Shown one piece after another: positions 9,023 through 18,121 of a DNA stretch of 64,000 bases. Numbering within the stretch: the first letter of the stretch is position 1; every line of letters starts with the position of its first letter. Under the pieces are notes generated by a model, which saw only the letters and a program-made list of their open reading frames with translations, had not been told where the DNA came from and searched no databases. This stretch comes from UTCHB3 sp964531325 (lineage in GTDB: Bacteria > Bacteroidota > Ignavibacteria > Ignavibacteriales > Ignavibacteriaceae). The DNA lies in the NCBI GenBank assembly GCA_964531325.1, contig CAZHCW010000008.1, forward strand, positions 1-64,000, given 5' to 3'. A program made the position numbers and the translations under genes.

Positions 9023-10675
9023 CTATTTTAGCAGTACCAGTTTCTTCGTTTCCGCAAATCCTGCTGTTTCCATTCTGTAAAAATAGACGCCGCCGGGGAG
9101 GTTAGTTGCATCAAAAGTTACCTGATGGTCCCCGGGAGCTTTCTCCTCATTTACAAGTAATGCCACTTCATTTCCTACAACATCATAAACCGCCAACTTA
9201 ACAAATGAGAGGTTACCCGTGATGTTTGGAACGGTGAATCCAATTTTGGTTTGTGGATTAAAAGGATTTGGGTAGTTCTGTTTTAATGTAAAAGAGTTGA
9301 TGGTCAATGTTGTTTTGTTTTCATCGCCAATTCCCGTTCCGATATCACTTACTCCCTTAACCATACCGGAGAAGGAACCGCCGTCGCTGTTGATGTCGAT
9401 CAGTCCGGCAACATTTCCAACAGCAACAGGTTTAAATGAGATCAACACTTCCACCGCTGAATTGGCGGCAACCTGAATCGGCATGTTTACAAATTTGAAC
9501 ACGGGGTTGCTGATGCTGCTGTTGGCAATGGTTAAAATCTTGTTTCCGCTGTTAATCAGCCACATCGAAACATACGCAGAATCGTTCACATATACTGTGT
9601 CGAACACAACTCCTTTAGGAAAAATGTTGAGTTTTGACGATGGCGAAGCCGAATTGTTGTTGATAAAACTGTAAACCCGATCAATAAACTCGGGGTGATC
9701 GATTAACGGATTTCTCCTCATCTGATAAGTTGCAACGCCGTTATTACGAGCCAATTCTCTGGCATCAACGGGATCACTAACATTCCAAATTCTAAAAACC
9801 GATTCCTGGGATACATTCAAATATGATTGATAGTTGGTTGGATATCTTAAAATAAAATAGAGCATCGAGCGGGCAACATTTCCCTTGTGACTGTCACGCG
9901 GCTCAAAAACTGTTCCTCCCGTGCCATTTCCAAGTTTACTACCTCCAACTGTCCATGTAACACCACTGGTTACCACTCCAAAGTTATAATTGCTTCGGGT
10001 GTTGTTTGCTGAACTGTTTGTCGGGTAAAGATGAAAAAGGTCTGATCTCATCGGTTCTGCCTGGCTAAAAGTACCCTGGGGCCAGGTGTGTTCGGTGTCA
10101 AATCCAAGATTTTGGGCTGTGGTTCTGTTGGCTGCTTTTATTTTAATGCCGGTATATACACATTCGATTGTGTCGGAGCCAAGATCATCAATCGTCTCAA
10201 ACATTCTGTCGCGAGCTGAGTTATAGCCAAGTGAGATGTGGTTGATCACCAGACCATTTAAAGCGGTTTTTAGCTCGGCGTCATATTTATCAAAAGTTGC
10301 TGTCTGATAAGTATCCCCTGTAGAGCCAGAACCGTTTAACACAACAGCATAAGATGCTGAGCTGTCGGTGGTATAAAAAGCGAGGAATGATTTATTGGTA
10401 ACATTCTGAGTTGGTCTGTAACCCACTGTAATCATAGCACTGTCGTTTGCAGGAATTGTAACAAGAGTATCCACGGGAGTGAAAACCGAAAGCAGCGAAA
10501 CCACCTTCACAGTTTTTGGTGAATCAAAATGATTAACTATGTAAAATGAACCATTAACACTGTTTTTAAGCACCGTAAGAGGGAATGTAAGTTCCTGTGT
10601 TACTGAACTTAACTGGCCAAATGTATCAATAACACTAACCAGCGACAAAAATGAAATGAAAAGCAGTTTTTTCAA
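9023..10675 (-). CDS. Secreted endonuclease I family nuclease with T9SS tail (paralogue)
   Basis: 550 residues. Signal peptide, an immunoglobulin-like beta domain (about 22-120), then the endonuclease I domain (about 125-345) with TEHTWPQG as the catalytic histidine motif and RSDLFHLYPTNSSANNTRSNYNFG as the metal-binding stretch. A second Ig-like domain (about 350-445) and a sorting domain (NYPNPFNPQTK, ending KKLVLLK) complete it. The extra Ig-like domains distinguish it from the 470-residue paralogue at 6937. Expected role: extracellular nucleic-acid degradation. The 3' end runs into a 'gctactctg' repeat tract directly after the stop. Confidence 0.92.
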   Translation of the reverse strand: MKKLLFISFLSLVSVIDTFGQLSSVTQELTFPLTVLKNSVNGSFYIVNHFDSPKTVKVVSLLSVFTPVDTLVTIPANDSAMITVGYRPTQNVTNKSFLAFYTTDSSASYAVVLNGSGSTGDTYQTATFDKYDAELKTALNGLVINHISLGYNSARDRMFETIDDLGSDTIECVYTGIKIKAANRTTAQNLGFDTEHTWPQGTFSQAEPMRSDLFHLYPTNSSANNTRSNYNFGVVTSGVTWTVGGSKLGNGTGGTVFEPRDSHKGNVARSMLYFILRYPTNYQSYLNVSQESVFRIWNVSDPVDARELARNNGVATYQMRRNPLIDHPEFIDRVYSFINNNSASPSSKLNIFPKGVVFDTVYVNDSAYVSMWLINSGNKILTIANSSISNPVFKFVNMPIQVAANSAVEVLISFKPVAVGNVAGLIDINSDGGSFSGMVKGVSDIGTGIGDENKTTLTINSFTLKQNYPNPFNPQTKIGFTVPNITGNLSFVKLAVYDVVGNEVALLVNEEKAPGDHQVTFDATNLPGGVYFYRMETAGFAETKKLVLLK

Positions 10676-10951
10676 TGTGGGATACTCAATAATTATTTAA
10701 AAGGTAACCTTAAATATAAGGGTATTCAATTAATTATTTGGAGCAGGGATTTTAGGGGGAGGGGGGAAGTCAGTCCGTGTGTTAGTCTTTTCATTTCAAT
10801 TATCTTAAAGTGAGATTCACTGAAATGAAAATAAAATTTCGGTAGTCGATAAAAACTGTTTTATTACTTCATTTTTATGGAAATGAAATGTCCGGGGATG
10901 TGCAAATTTGAGGTGTGGAATTTTCTTTTTATGAAAAACCGGAGTTACCCC

Positions 10952-11395
10952 ATGCAATTCAGAAGCAGAATATCTTATGAAGCCGGACTAAAAATCGGCG
11001 ACTACAGCATTACCTTCCCCGAGGCATATCAATTTTTGGGATCAATTGGGAAAGATCAGGTTGAAGGTTTTTGGATGGGAACAGCGCAAAATGCACACCT
11101 TTATTATATGGATGCATATTTTGCTTACATCAAGTTTTACCCCCATGAATTGGAGTTTGCACAAAAACTTAACATGCGAATCTACGATGGCACCGAGGAC
11201 AGAGCCAAATATCTTTTCCGTGAACCACTCAAAGAACTTGCACGAAAACATGACCTGATCAACAGCAGAATTGTCACCTTCCAGGGTGGCGAAAAAATCT
11301 TCGACAAAATGTTCACCCGACGAGGCACCCCCGCCGCCTTCTTCGACGACCTGCTCCAATTAATCCGAGATATCTACCACCAAAAACCGTGGTAG
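10952..11395 (+). CDS. Conserved protein of unknown function, paralogue of the 24291 gene
   Basis: 147 residues from the ATG at 10952, chosen because GGAG lies 8 bases upstream and because it aligns with the start of the paralogue at 24291; a longer frame from 10877 adds 25 residues with no match there. Shared text includes GFW(M/L), NAHLYY(M/K)DAYF, YIKF and a C-terminal FF(D/E)(D/E)(L/F)L(Q/E)LI. It looks cytosolic, with no signal peptide or membrane segment. I do not recognise the family. The two copies are on the same strand at the two edges of the phosphorothioation island (13 kb apart), which suggests a link to the island or to how it arrived. Confidence 0.75.
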   Translation: MQFRSRISYEAGLKIGDYSITFPEAYQFLGSIGKDQVEGFWMGTAQNAHLYYMDAYFAYIKFYPHELEFAQKLNMRIYDGTEDRAKYLFREPLKELARKHDLINSRIVTFQGGEKIFDKMFTRRGTPAAFFDDLLQLIRDIYHQKPW

Positions 11396-11493
11396 GGGGG
11401 TTAGGATTTATTGTAATTGTGTAAATTGGTCTTTATCTTTTTACATTTATTAACTATTATTTAAAGTCGTAACTAAATTTTATGGAGAATTAT

Positions 11494-11928
11494 ATGGGAA
11501 ACGGAAGAACAAGCGTTTCAGACCACATGTTAAATCATGGACTTATAAAGGACATGCTCGAAGCATTGAAAGAGTTCGAACCTTATGAATATGCAAGCAG
11601 GCCTGTCCCGGGAATGTACTATACGGATACTGTCAGTAAAGATGGTTTTTCATTTAGAGTTTACACCCCAAGAGCCACAAACAAGTCATTATCGATCGTC
11701 GCAATAACAAACGGACGAGACGAATTTATCGTACAATCTGCTGAGAAGTACAGAAGTTATTTAGATCATCTTGCCCCTGAAAAAGTCGATAAATGGATCA
11801 ATTTCCTTGAAATAGACCTGAAAGCACCAATATCCAGAATTGATTACAATAAAAGGATAAGCATTCCTTTGGGGAAATTTCGAGGGAATTTTGATAAGTT
11901 TATAGATGCGATAAAAGGATTGATTTAA
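11494..11928 (+). CDS. Unknown protein upstream of dndA
   Basis: 144 residues from the ATG at 11494, favoured over the ATG at 11482 because GGAG sits at 11485-11488. No signal peptide or membrane segment. The middle (GFSFRVYTPRATNKSLSIVA, ITNGRDEFIVQSAEKYRSYL) reads as a compact alpha/beta protein; I do not recognise a family. It ends 24 bases before dndA on the same strand, so the two are probably co-transcribed. That makes it a candidate accessory gene of the phosphorothioation system, by context only. Confidence 0.7.
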   Translation: MGNGRTSVSDHMLNHGLIKDMLEALKEFEPYEYASRPVPGMYYTDTVSKDGFSFRVYTPRATNKSLSIVAITNGRDEFIVQSAEKYRSYLDHLAPEKVDKWINFLEIDLKAPISRIDYNKRISIPLGKFRGNFDKFIDAIKGLI

Positions 11929-11952
11929 TTACTCTCAGCAACAAAGAAATTT

Positions 11953-13119
11953 ATGCAAACCTCTGATGAACAAATAATATATTTAGACAACAATGCTACA
12001 ACCCGGGTTGACCCCAGGGTTCTGGAGGCAATGTTACCCTATTTTACTGAGGAATATGCTAATCCTGCAAGCAATCATTTGTTTGGGGTTAGGGTAAATC
12101 AGGCTGTCAGGGTGGCAAGGGAACAAGTTGCTGAATTGTTAAATTGTTCCACTGGTGAGTTAGTTTTTACCTCAGGAGCAACTGAAGCCATTAATCTTGC
12201 AATAAAAGGTTTTGCACGGAAGAACAAGGACAAGGGCAAGCATATCATAACTGTTCAAACCGAGCATAAAGCTGTATTAGATGTTTGCGCGTTGCTTGAA
12301 ACAGAAGGTTTTGAGACTACATATTTGCCTGTGGATGGTGGAGGCTTAATCAATCTTGATGATTTAACGAGTGCTTTTCGGCCCGATACTATTTTGGTAT
12401 CTGTTATGTATGTTAACAATGAAACCGGCGTTATCCAGCCAATTGAGGAAATCTCAAAGATAACCCATGAGCATGCAGCTATTTTCATGACTGATGCCAC
12501 ACAAGCAGTCGGAAAAATCCCTGTAGATGTGAATAAAATGGGAATTGACATGTTAACCTTCTCAGGTCATAAATTTTATGGGCCAAAGGGTATTGGAGGA
12601 TTATTTTTTAGGGGCAGAAGGCCTAACAAAGTAAAGTTAGAAACTATTCAACATGGCGGAGGCCATGAATCTGGTTTAAGAAGCGGAACACTTAATGTGC
12701 CTGGCATTATCGGCCTTGGAAAGGCTTGTGAAATCGCTATGACAGAAATGGAATTTGATGCCATTCGCATTAAGGCATTACGAGACCAGTTGGAAGAGGA
12801 ACTTGTTCATTCATTGAACTGCAAGATTAATGGAAACACAAAGCACCGTATCTATAACACATCCAATCTCTGCATCCCTGGAATAGATGCTGATGCTTTG
12901 ATAACTGGTTTAAAAAATGTTATAATCTCGACAGGATCGGCCTGTTCATCGAATAAAGTTGAGCCGTCGCATGTATTAAAGGCAATCGGAATAATCGATT
13001 TATATATCTTCTCCAATATACGTATTACATTTGGAAAATTCTCGAATTTTCAAGATATGCCATTTCTGATTCACAATATCAGAGAAAATATTAGCCACCT
13101 CAATAAGTTAATTTCTTAA
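11953..13119 (+). CDS. dndA: Cysteine desulfurase DndA (IscS/NifS-like)
   Basis: 388-residue PLP enzyme. It takes sulfur from L-cysteine as an enzyme persulfide and, in Dnd systems, loads sulfur or the Fe-S cluster onto DndC for phosphorothioate DNA modification. Visible features: YLDNNATT at the N terminus, SGATEAINLAI, His105 (TEHKAVLD), the PLP lysine Lys207 in SGHKFYGPKG and the catalytic Cys331 in STGSACSSNKVEPSHVL. The assignment to DndA over housekeeping IscS rests on the neighbouring dndC, dndD and dndE genes. It is on the plus strand and converges on the minus-strand series, its stop overlapping the last gene by four bases. It could also serve general Fe-S assembly. Confidence 0.88.
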   Translation: MQTSDEQIIYLDNNATTRVDPRVLEAMLPYFTEEYANPASNHLFGVRVNQAVRVAREQVAELLNCSTGELVFTSGATEAINLAIKGFARKNKDKGKHIITVQTEHKAVLDVCALLETEGFETTYLPVDGGGLINLDDLTSAFRPDTILVSVMYVNNETGVIQPIEEISKITHEHAAIFMTDATQAVGKIPVDVNKMGIDMLTFSGHKFYGPKGIGGLFFRGRRPNKVKLETIQHGGGHESGLRSGTLNVPGIIGLGKACEIAMTEMEFDAIRIKALRDQLEEELVHSLNCKINGNTKHRIYNTSNLCIPGIDADALITGLKNVIISTGSACSSNKVEPSHVLKAIGIIDLYIFSNIRITFGKFSNFQDMPFLIHNIRENISHLNKLIS

Positions 13120-14069
13120 TGATTTGAACTTTCAACATAATTAGCATAATACTGAAAGAACTGATAGTATGCCATTTTGTGGTCTTTGGGGATCCATCTA
13201 ATCCATTTACATGCTTCAAATTTTTCTTTACTTAAATGAATATAGCGATTTAGAAGGTGTATTTCTTTTTGTGTTAATATTGGATTTTGAATATCAAGGA
13301 TCTTATTAGACGATGAAGATATAAAATGACAATTGGGATCGGCGGCATAGGTACCGTTTTTTATGGCACCAAAGATACTGAACATTCTTGCACCATCTTT
13401 ATATGTAATAGTTGCATCTTTGAGGAAATAAAGTTCTTCCGATTTTGGTAAAAATGCTAAATTCCGAACTTTAATTTTTGAATCAATAAAATTTAGAACC
13501 ATTTTTTCAATTAATATCGGCGCATTCGCATTCTGTAGATTAATTTGTGTGGTTTTGTGAGGCACCTTACCAGAAAAGAGCTCACAGAAGCGATCAAACT
13601 TTTTTTTATCCGTACTTTCATACTGATGAAATTGAGAATTACAAGTAAAGATAAAATAACTATTAGGTTTGATTCTATTAAAAATTGTTTCCAAATCGTC
13701 AAACATATATGGCTTAAGACAATCCTCATAGTCTAACCAGATAATATAAGGAGAGTCCCACTCTAATTCGGGCAAAACTTTGTTTGTATGCCCCATTCTT
13801 AAATCGATGTTACCGAATGGTTTGTTGAACATAAACCTAACTCTATCGTCCTCGTTAGCTTCAATACTTATCATGTTATTCAATTTTAGTTTTTTTCTAA
13901 AAATTATAAAATCAGAAAAAAACACGGAACCAAGGCTAACAAAGGTGCACTTATCAATTTCATCTTTTGTTAATTGAGCTAAAATTGAATCGACTATTAT
14001 CTTTCTTTCTATTGATTTTGCTGGCCTTAGTGTATAATTAAATTTTTCATAATTTGGACTATCTGCCAT
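13116..14069 (-). CDS. SAM-methyltransferase-fold-like protein, last gene of the phosphorothioation series
   Basis: 317 residues, cytosolic. The N terminus (YTLRPAKSIERKII) is followed by a Rossmann-type pattern: CTFVSLGSVFFSDF where methyltransferase motif I sits, NMISIEAN as the acidic strand-2 end, and YIIWLDYEDCL as the motif IV position. This matches a family loosely called O-methyltransferase-like, but the motif I loop (SLGSVFFSD) is not a normal GxGxG, so SAM binding is uncertain. The C-terminal third is helical. It overlaps the GHKL ATPase gene by 11 bases, which points to translational coupling and a two-protein module. No function is established from the sequence. Confidence 0.65.
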   Translation of the reverse strand: MADSPNYEKFNYTLRPAKSIERKIIVDSILAQLTKDEIDKCTFVSLGSVFFSDFIIFRKKLKLNNMISIEANEDDRVRFMFNKPFGNIDLRMGHTNKVLPELEWDSPYIIWLDYEDCLKPYMFDDLETIFNRIKPNSYFIFTCNSQFHQYESTDKKKFDRFCELFSGKVPHKTTQINLQNANAPILIEKMVLNFIDSKIKVRNLAFLPKSEELYFLKDATITYKDGARMFSIFGAIKNGTYAADPNCHFISSSSNKILDIQNPILTQKEIHLLNRYIHLSKEKFEACKWIRWIPKDHKMAYYQFFQYYANYVESSNH

Positions 14070-15381
14070 CTTTCAATCCATTCATTTCTAAGTAAAATTC
14101 GAAAGTACCTTCGCCAACTTCAATATTTGTCGAGACTCCCATGTAATCTTTAACCCTTTCTACTAGTTCCCTTTTTTTTGAATATGAAATAGAAACTAAC
14201 CTATTAGAAAGTACATCTGAAATTTCAGGACCTTTAAATGAAATATTGCCCTTTTCACTTGACCTTAATTCAGAAATCTCCTTGATTTCAGTAAGATCTA
14301 AAATAGAAGTTTTAGTCTCTTTATTCTTTATGAGCTTTAGAAAATTGACCACCTGTGTAAGTCCTTCCTTCATAAATCTAAGTGATTTAAGGTAAATCAA
14401 ATGGTTGACATCTAATCCCATTTTGGTTGTTGTCATTGGTAATCTTTCAGGATTATCTGCTGTAAAAAATACAATACCTCTGAACATGGCATATTGGTTA
14501 TGAAATTTGATGACCTCATCATCATCATCTTTTGATTCTTTCCATCCTGTTATTTTTGATTTGTCAGCGGCTAATACCAATCTTTCATTGCAAAAAATAT
14601 ACCAACCTGCATCTGTTGGATTTGGTCTGCCAATGCTTGCAAATATTTCAAAACTAATTTTATCACCATCAGAAATCTCTTCAGTCTGCTTTACATAAAA
14701 TGGAGTAATCCCACCGCCAGCACATAGAGACAATGGTGATGCTTTTATTGCTTTATCATTAAATAAAATTTCTATCCTATTGAATAGCCTGTAGCTAACT
14801 GATCTGCTAATCTCAAATTCGAGTAATGAATGAAATGAGTTATCGGTGAAAAAATATGAAATATCTTTGTGTAATTCTTTAACTTTGATAATTACACCAT
14901 CGTCATCTTTAAGGTCAAACTCAATCTCCGGATTCGAACCACATGCGAAATATTCAAAATTCCAACTTTTCTCATCACTCATCCATTCCTCAACATCAAC
15001 CAGTACCATAAAATGGTCCGACTTACATTTAGATTCTATTGTAAACTTCTTTCCCAACTTAAATAATGCTCTTTTCATCCCAATGCCGAATCTTCCTACC
15101 GATCCATTTTGAAGATCACTCCCCTCAGGTTTCCCAAATTTAAATGCATATTTATTTGCGTTTTCTAATGAGATCCCACCACAATTATCGCTAATGATAA
15201 ATTCATCCCTATTAACTGTTAACTCTATCTTGAACTTTCGATCGAGTGATGAAGCTCTGAGTTTGAGTGCACTATCTATAGAATTGTCAATCAAATCTAG
15301 TATTGCCTTCTCGAGGGGAATGTCACGAGTCAGCATGTGTATGAAAAATCCTTTAGTAGGATAAACTTTAAATTCACTCAT
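14059..15381 (-). CDS. GHKL (Hsp90/MutL/MORC-type) ATPase
   Basis: 440 residues. The Bergerat ATP-binding fold is clear at residues about 15-170: N-box AILDLIDNSIDSAL, G1 box DNCGGIS, and lid/G2 box GSVGRFGIGMKRALFKLG. In the N-box the usual catalytic glutamate position is aspartate (LDLIDN), as in some MORC-like families. The middle domain (about 190-340) contains GWYIFCNERLVL, like the transducer domain of MutL/MORC proteins. The C-terminal 100 residues are helical. Such ATPases act as DNA clamps or conformational switches in repair, chromatin and defence. It overlaps the 145-residue gene upstream by 8 bases and the methyltransferase-fold gene downstream by 11, so all three are likely made together. 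Confidence 0.82.
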   Translation of the reverse strand: MSEFKVYPTKGFFIHMLTRDIPLEKAILDLIDNSIDSALKLRASSLDRKFKIELTVNRDEFIISDNCGGISLENANKYAFKFGKPEGSDLQNGSVGRFGIGMKRALFKLGKKFTIESKCKSDHFMVLVDVEEWMSDEKSWNFEYFACGSNPEIEFDLKDDDGVIIKVKELHKDISYFFTDNSFHSLLEFEISRSVSYRLFNRIEILFNDKAIKASPLSLCAGGGITPFYVKQTEEISDGDKISFEIFASIGRPNPTDAGWYIFCNERLVLAADKSKITGWKESKDDDDEVIKFHNQYAMFRGIVFFTADNPERLPMTTTKMGLDVNHLIYLKSLRFMKEGLTQVVNFLKLIKNKETKTSILDLTEIKEISELRSSEKGNISFKGPEISDVLSNRLVSISYSKKRELVERVKDYMGVSTNIEVGEGTFEFYLEMNGLKDGR

Positions 15382-15811
15382 TTTCCGTCTTTCTTTTATT
15401 TATTGACAAGATCATATTCTCTATTCCAGAATAAGCATATTTATCTTCCGCAAGTTGGCGATACATGATATCAAGCCCTGCATTGGAATGCTCTTCAATA
15501 TTTTTCTTGAGGGCCTCTGGGTCTTTGAGGATATCGAAACTGCCGGATGATTCAACTGCCATTATGTAAAGCAAATCCTGATGCGGCTGTTTTATGACTT
15601 GCCACCTGAAGGGTGGAGAGCCATATCTTTTTTCTATCGGCTTGCTCTCCTTGTGGGTATAACCCAATACGCTGCTCCAGACAAATAACTCCCACATATC
15701 CTTGAAAACTACATCTTTGCTCTGTTTTCCTCCTTTTGAGGGACAAAGCTTTTTGTATGTGTTTTCGTAATGGAAATCGTCAATGTTAAGAAAAGTTGTT
15801 CCCTCGATCAT
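15374..15811 (-). CDS. Small phosphorothioation-associated protein (PbeD-like by position)
   Basis: 145 residues, soluble. It contains DMWELFVWSSVLGYTHKESKP and FRWQVIKQPHQDLLYIMAV, a pattern I associate with the 'DNA phosphorothioation-associated protein 4' type family; this is a recollection of family text and should be treated as moderate. It sits 7 bases after the SMC-like ATPase gene and overlaps the GHKL gene by 8 bases. As the fourth gene after dndE it occupies the place of PbeD in DndCDEA-PbeABCD systems. No catalytic motif is visible, so a structural or adaptor role is likely (inference). Confidence 0.65.
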   Translation of the reverse strand: MIEGTTFLNIDDFHYENTYKKLCPSKGGKQSKDVVFKDMWELFVWSSVLGYTHKESKPIEKRYGSPPFRWQVIKQPHQDLLYIMAVESSGSFDILKDPEALKKNIEEHSNAGLDIMYRQLAEDKYAYSGIENMILSINKRKTENE

Positions 15812-15818
15812 TTGTCAC

Positions 15819-17897
15819 TCACTTAATTCTCTTAATAATTGTAACTTGGTCATTCAGATTTTCTCCCTCCATGACCAATTCATATGCATTTTTAATATTA
15901 TTATCGGATTCAATCAATTTCCTTACGAGATCATTTCTTACATGATCCCGATCATACGAAATTGCATCATCTTTAAGCATAATAATTGCCTGTTTGAATA
16001 TTCTGATCATAGTTTTAATGGCCATTGGCTTATTATCGCCTCCCAAAGCAGAAATCGGGGCATCCGCAATGAAAGGAAAGTAACGAGACCAAAAATGGTT
16101 GGAAACATCTAGAATAGCTGCTATGAATGAAATTTGCAATGACACTTTGTTAGCTTGATTTATGTTCTCAACTCGATTTCCTGAATCATCGGTAATATAA
16201 ACTTCACTCGCAATACTGTCTACTTTAATTTTCCCCGAATATCCGCGATTTTCTTTGGTCATCTCTCCAAAGTACTCATTTGCTTTATTTTCGATATCAT
16301 TGATAAGTTTTTCAAAGAAACGGGAATAAAAACTCTCTGCTGTATCTTTTATCTTCCCAGCAAGAAGTAATTTCTCACTAAATTCAGGATTACTGGATTG
16401 GGCTACAATCTTATTGAATTCTATTGTGGCGTCATTTAAATCCTTCTCCGTATTCTCTTTTTGACCCTTTATTCTATCTAATCTGGATTTAATTGAATCG
16501 AGGTCTGACTTGGCTTTATTTCTGTCAACCCTCATTTGATCGTAGTTCAATTTTTGTAATTCATCATTCTTGATGCCCTCCGGAACAAGGTTTGCAAGCT
16601 CTTGTTCCTTCAAGGATAATTCCAGTCGGACTTTACTAATATTACTGTCTGTACGATTAAGCCGCGTATAGAATGTCTCCAAATCATTGGGGATTTCGTT
16701 AATCTTTCTAATATACCTGTCCGCAGTTCCTGAAAGGATATTGATAGTTGCTATCTCTTTGTCAAGAGATTTATCATTAAGAAAACTCTTGATTCTTTCA
16801 TGCTGATTTGATCCAATCGGGGCAGCAGTACCACAAATTTTGCAAGTTGATTCGGCAAGCATCTCTTTAATAAACTCTTGGCGAATTGGCTCCGGTATCC
16901 GCTTTTCCTTTTTATTGAGAGAATAGATGCTCATGAAGTTCAGAAGAATATTTTTGATTCCTAGATACTGCCATGTTTCTATCAGAGAATTACGCTGTGT
17001 GTCAATTAACTGCTGTCTATTGTCATTATAGGTGGCTAATAACTTTTTTAAGTTTTCAATTTCATTTAGGATTTTTGCGGATTCTTCGTGTTCCTTTAGT
17101 TGGGCTTCTTTTTTCGACAAGACGCTCTTTATTTTATCAAGTTCTGATTCGAAATCTTGCTCTTGCTTCTCCAAATTGGCAAGATCAGCTTTATATTTGT
17201 TTATTCTATTCCCAAGATCATTTTTCTTTACCTGAAGGACCTTGTCCTCCTCTTCTTGCGCGTCAAATTCGGTCACTATTTGCTTAAAAACTTTATCTGT
17301 AACTTTCTTCAACCGCTCAAAAACTTCGATTTGTGAAAGATCGTTCAATGCTTTCCGGAAGCTGGATCTCTTTCCCAGACTCATGATCTGACTTATGGAT
17401 TCACCTTGGAACAGGAAGTAGCGCGATAAATTTAATGGAAAAAGTATACAAATTTTTTCAAAAGCTTCTCTATCATCGTAATGCTCAGTGTTTTTTTCAT
17501 CTGATGAAGTGATACTTAAATACAAAGAAGATTTTAATGGGGCAGACAGTGAGTTAGTTTTCTCTCTTTTAACTTCATACTCCCTTGCCAAGAGGTACTT
17601 TATACCTTTGTCATCCAAAATCGTGATTGCAACAGAAGTGCTTACAAACCCCCCTACCTTACATTCCAATTTTGCCCGTCTATTTACTAAAGCCTCACCC
17701 CAGGTCTTTGTATCGAACCATTCTTCGTTCTCGGTACTGTATGCGCGATCATAGAGCACCCAATTAAACGCATCAAAAAGCTTCGATTTGCCGGTATTGT
17801 TTTGACCAAGAATGATAGTTGCACCTTCATCGAATTCTAAAAGATTAGAGCCGTAATAAGACAGGAAATTTTCTATCTCAAGTCGCTTTATAATCAT
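15819..17897 (-). CDS. SMC/Rad50-like AAA ATPase with zinc-hook motif (PbeC-like by position)
   Basis: 692 residues. N-terminal Walker A is GQNNTGKSK (about 31-39) after the typical ENFLSYYGSN strand. A long coiled coil (about 200-310) leads to a CKICG hook (about 345-349), then a second coiled coil (about 370-500) and a C-terminal half with the Walker B-like FPFIADAPISALGG. This is an ABC/Rad50 architecture, distinct from the DndD at 20717. It starts within the stop of the 75-residue gene (ATGA overlap). In PbeABCD systems a large ATPase of this kind takes part in blocking replication of unmodified DNA without cleavage; the exact letter assignment is inferred from gene order. Confidence 0.78.
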   Translation of the reverse strand: MIIKRLEIENFLSYYGSNLLEFDEGATIILGQNNTGKSKLFDAFNWVLYDRAYSTENEEWFDTKTWGEALVNRRAKLECKVGGFVSTSVAITILDDKGIKYLLAREYEVKREKTNSLSAPLKSSLYLSITSSDEKNTEHYDDREAFEKICILFPLNLSRYFLFQGESISQIMSLGKRSSFRKALNDLSQIEVFERLKKVTDKVFKQIVTEFDAQEEEDKVLQVKKNDLGNRINKYKADLANLEKQEQDFESELDKIKSVLSKKEAQLKEHEESAKILNEIENLKKLLATYNDNRQQLIDTQRNSLIETWQYLGIKNILLNFMSIYSLNKKEKRIPEPIRQEFIKEMLAESTCKICGTAAPIGSNQHERIKSFLNDKSLDKEIATINILSGTADRYIRKINEIPNDLETFYTRLNRTDSNISKVRLELSLKEQELANLVPEGIKNDELQKLNYDQMRVDRNKAKSDLDSIKSRLDRIKGQKENTEKDLNDATIEFNKIVAQSSNPEFSEKLLLAGKIKDTAESFYSRFFEKLINDIENKANEYFGEMTKENRGYSGKIKVDSIASEVYITDDSGNRVENINQANKVSLQISFIAAILDVSNHFWSRYFPFIADAPISALGGDNKPMAIKTMIRIFKQAIIMLKDDAISYDRDHVRNDLVRKLIESDNNIKNAYELVMEGENLNDQVTIIKRIK

Positions 17898-18121
17898 TTT
17901 TTCACCCCCTGTTTAAGTCTAAACTTGATTTCCGCATCTATAGCATCATAAAGTTTTTGTTCACATTTTAAGTCTTTCCCCGAATTGTATTCTTTGTAAA
18001 TAAAATCAAGGGTATCCATAATAATTTGATGCTGTGCAGGATCGCTTTGTTTAAGATCTCCCAGAATTGTTTTGATTTGTTCCCAAACTTGTGTGTTTTT
18101 AGAATCCATTTCTCTGCTCAC
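17894..18121 (-). CDS. Small helical protein of the phosphorothioation series (PbeB-like by position)
   Basis: 75 residues from a GTG at 18121 that overlaps the helicase stop by one base (TAGTG). An ATG four codons later at 18109 is an alternative start. The sequence is charged and helical (WEQIKTILGDLKQ, HQIIMDTLDFIYKEYNSG), with no recognisable motif. Its place between the helicase and the SMC-like ATPase, with overlaps on both sides, says it is a genuine operon member. It matches the small second gene expected of a PbeABCD module. Function unknown. Confidence 0.65.
   Translation of the reverse strand: MSREMDSKNTQVWEQIKTILGDLKQSDPAQHQIIMDTLDFIYKEYNSGKDLKCEQKLYDAIDAEIKFRLKQGVKK

Noticed and set aside
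10877..10951. Longer N terminus for the unknown gene at 10952.
   Set aside because: The paralogue at 24291 lacks it, and the GGAG site points to the ATG at 10952.
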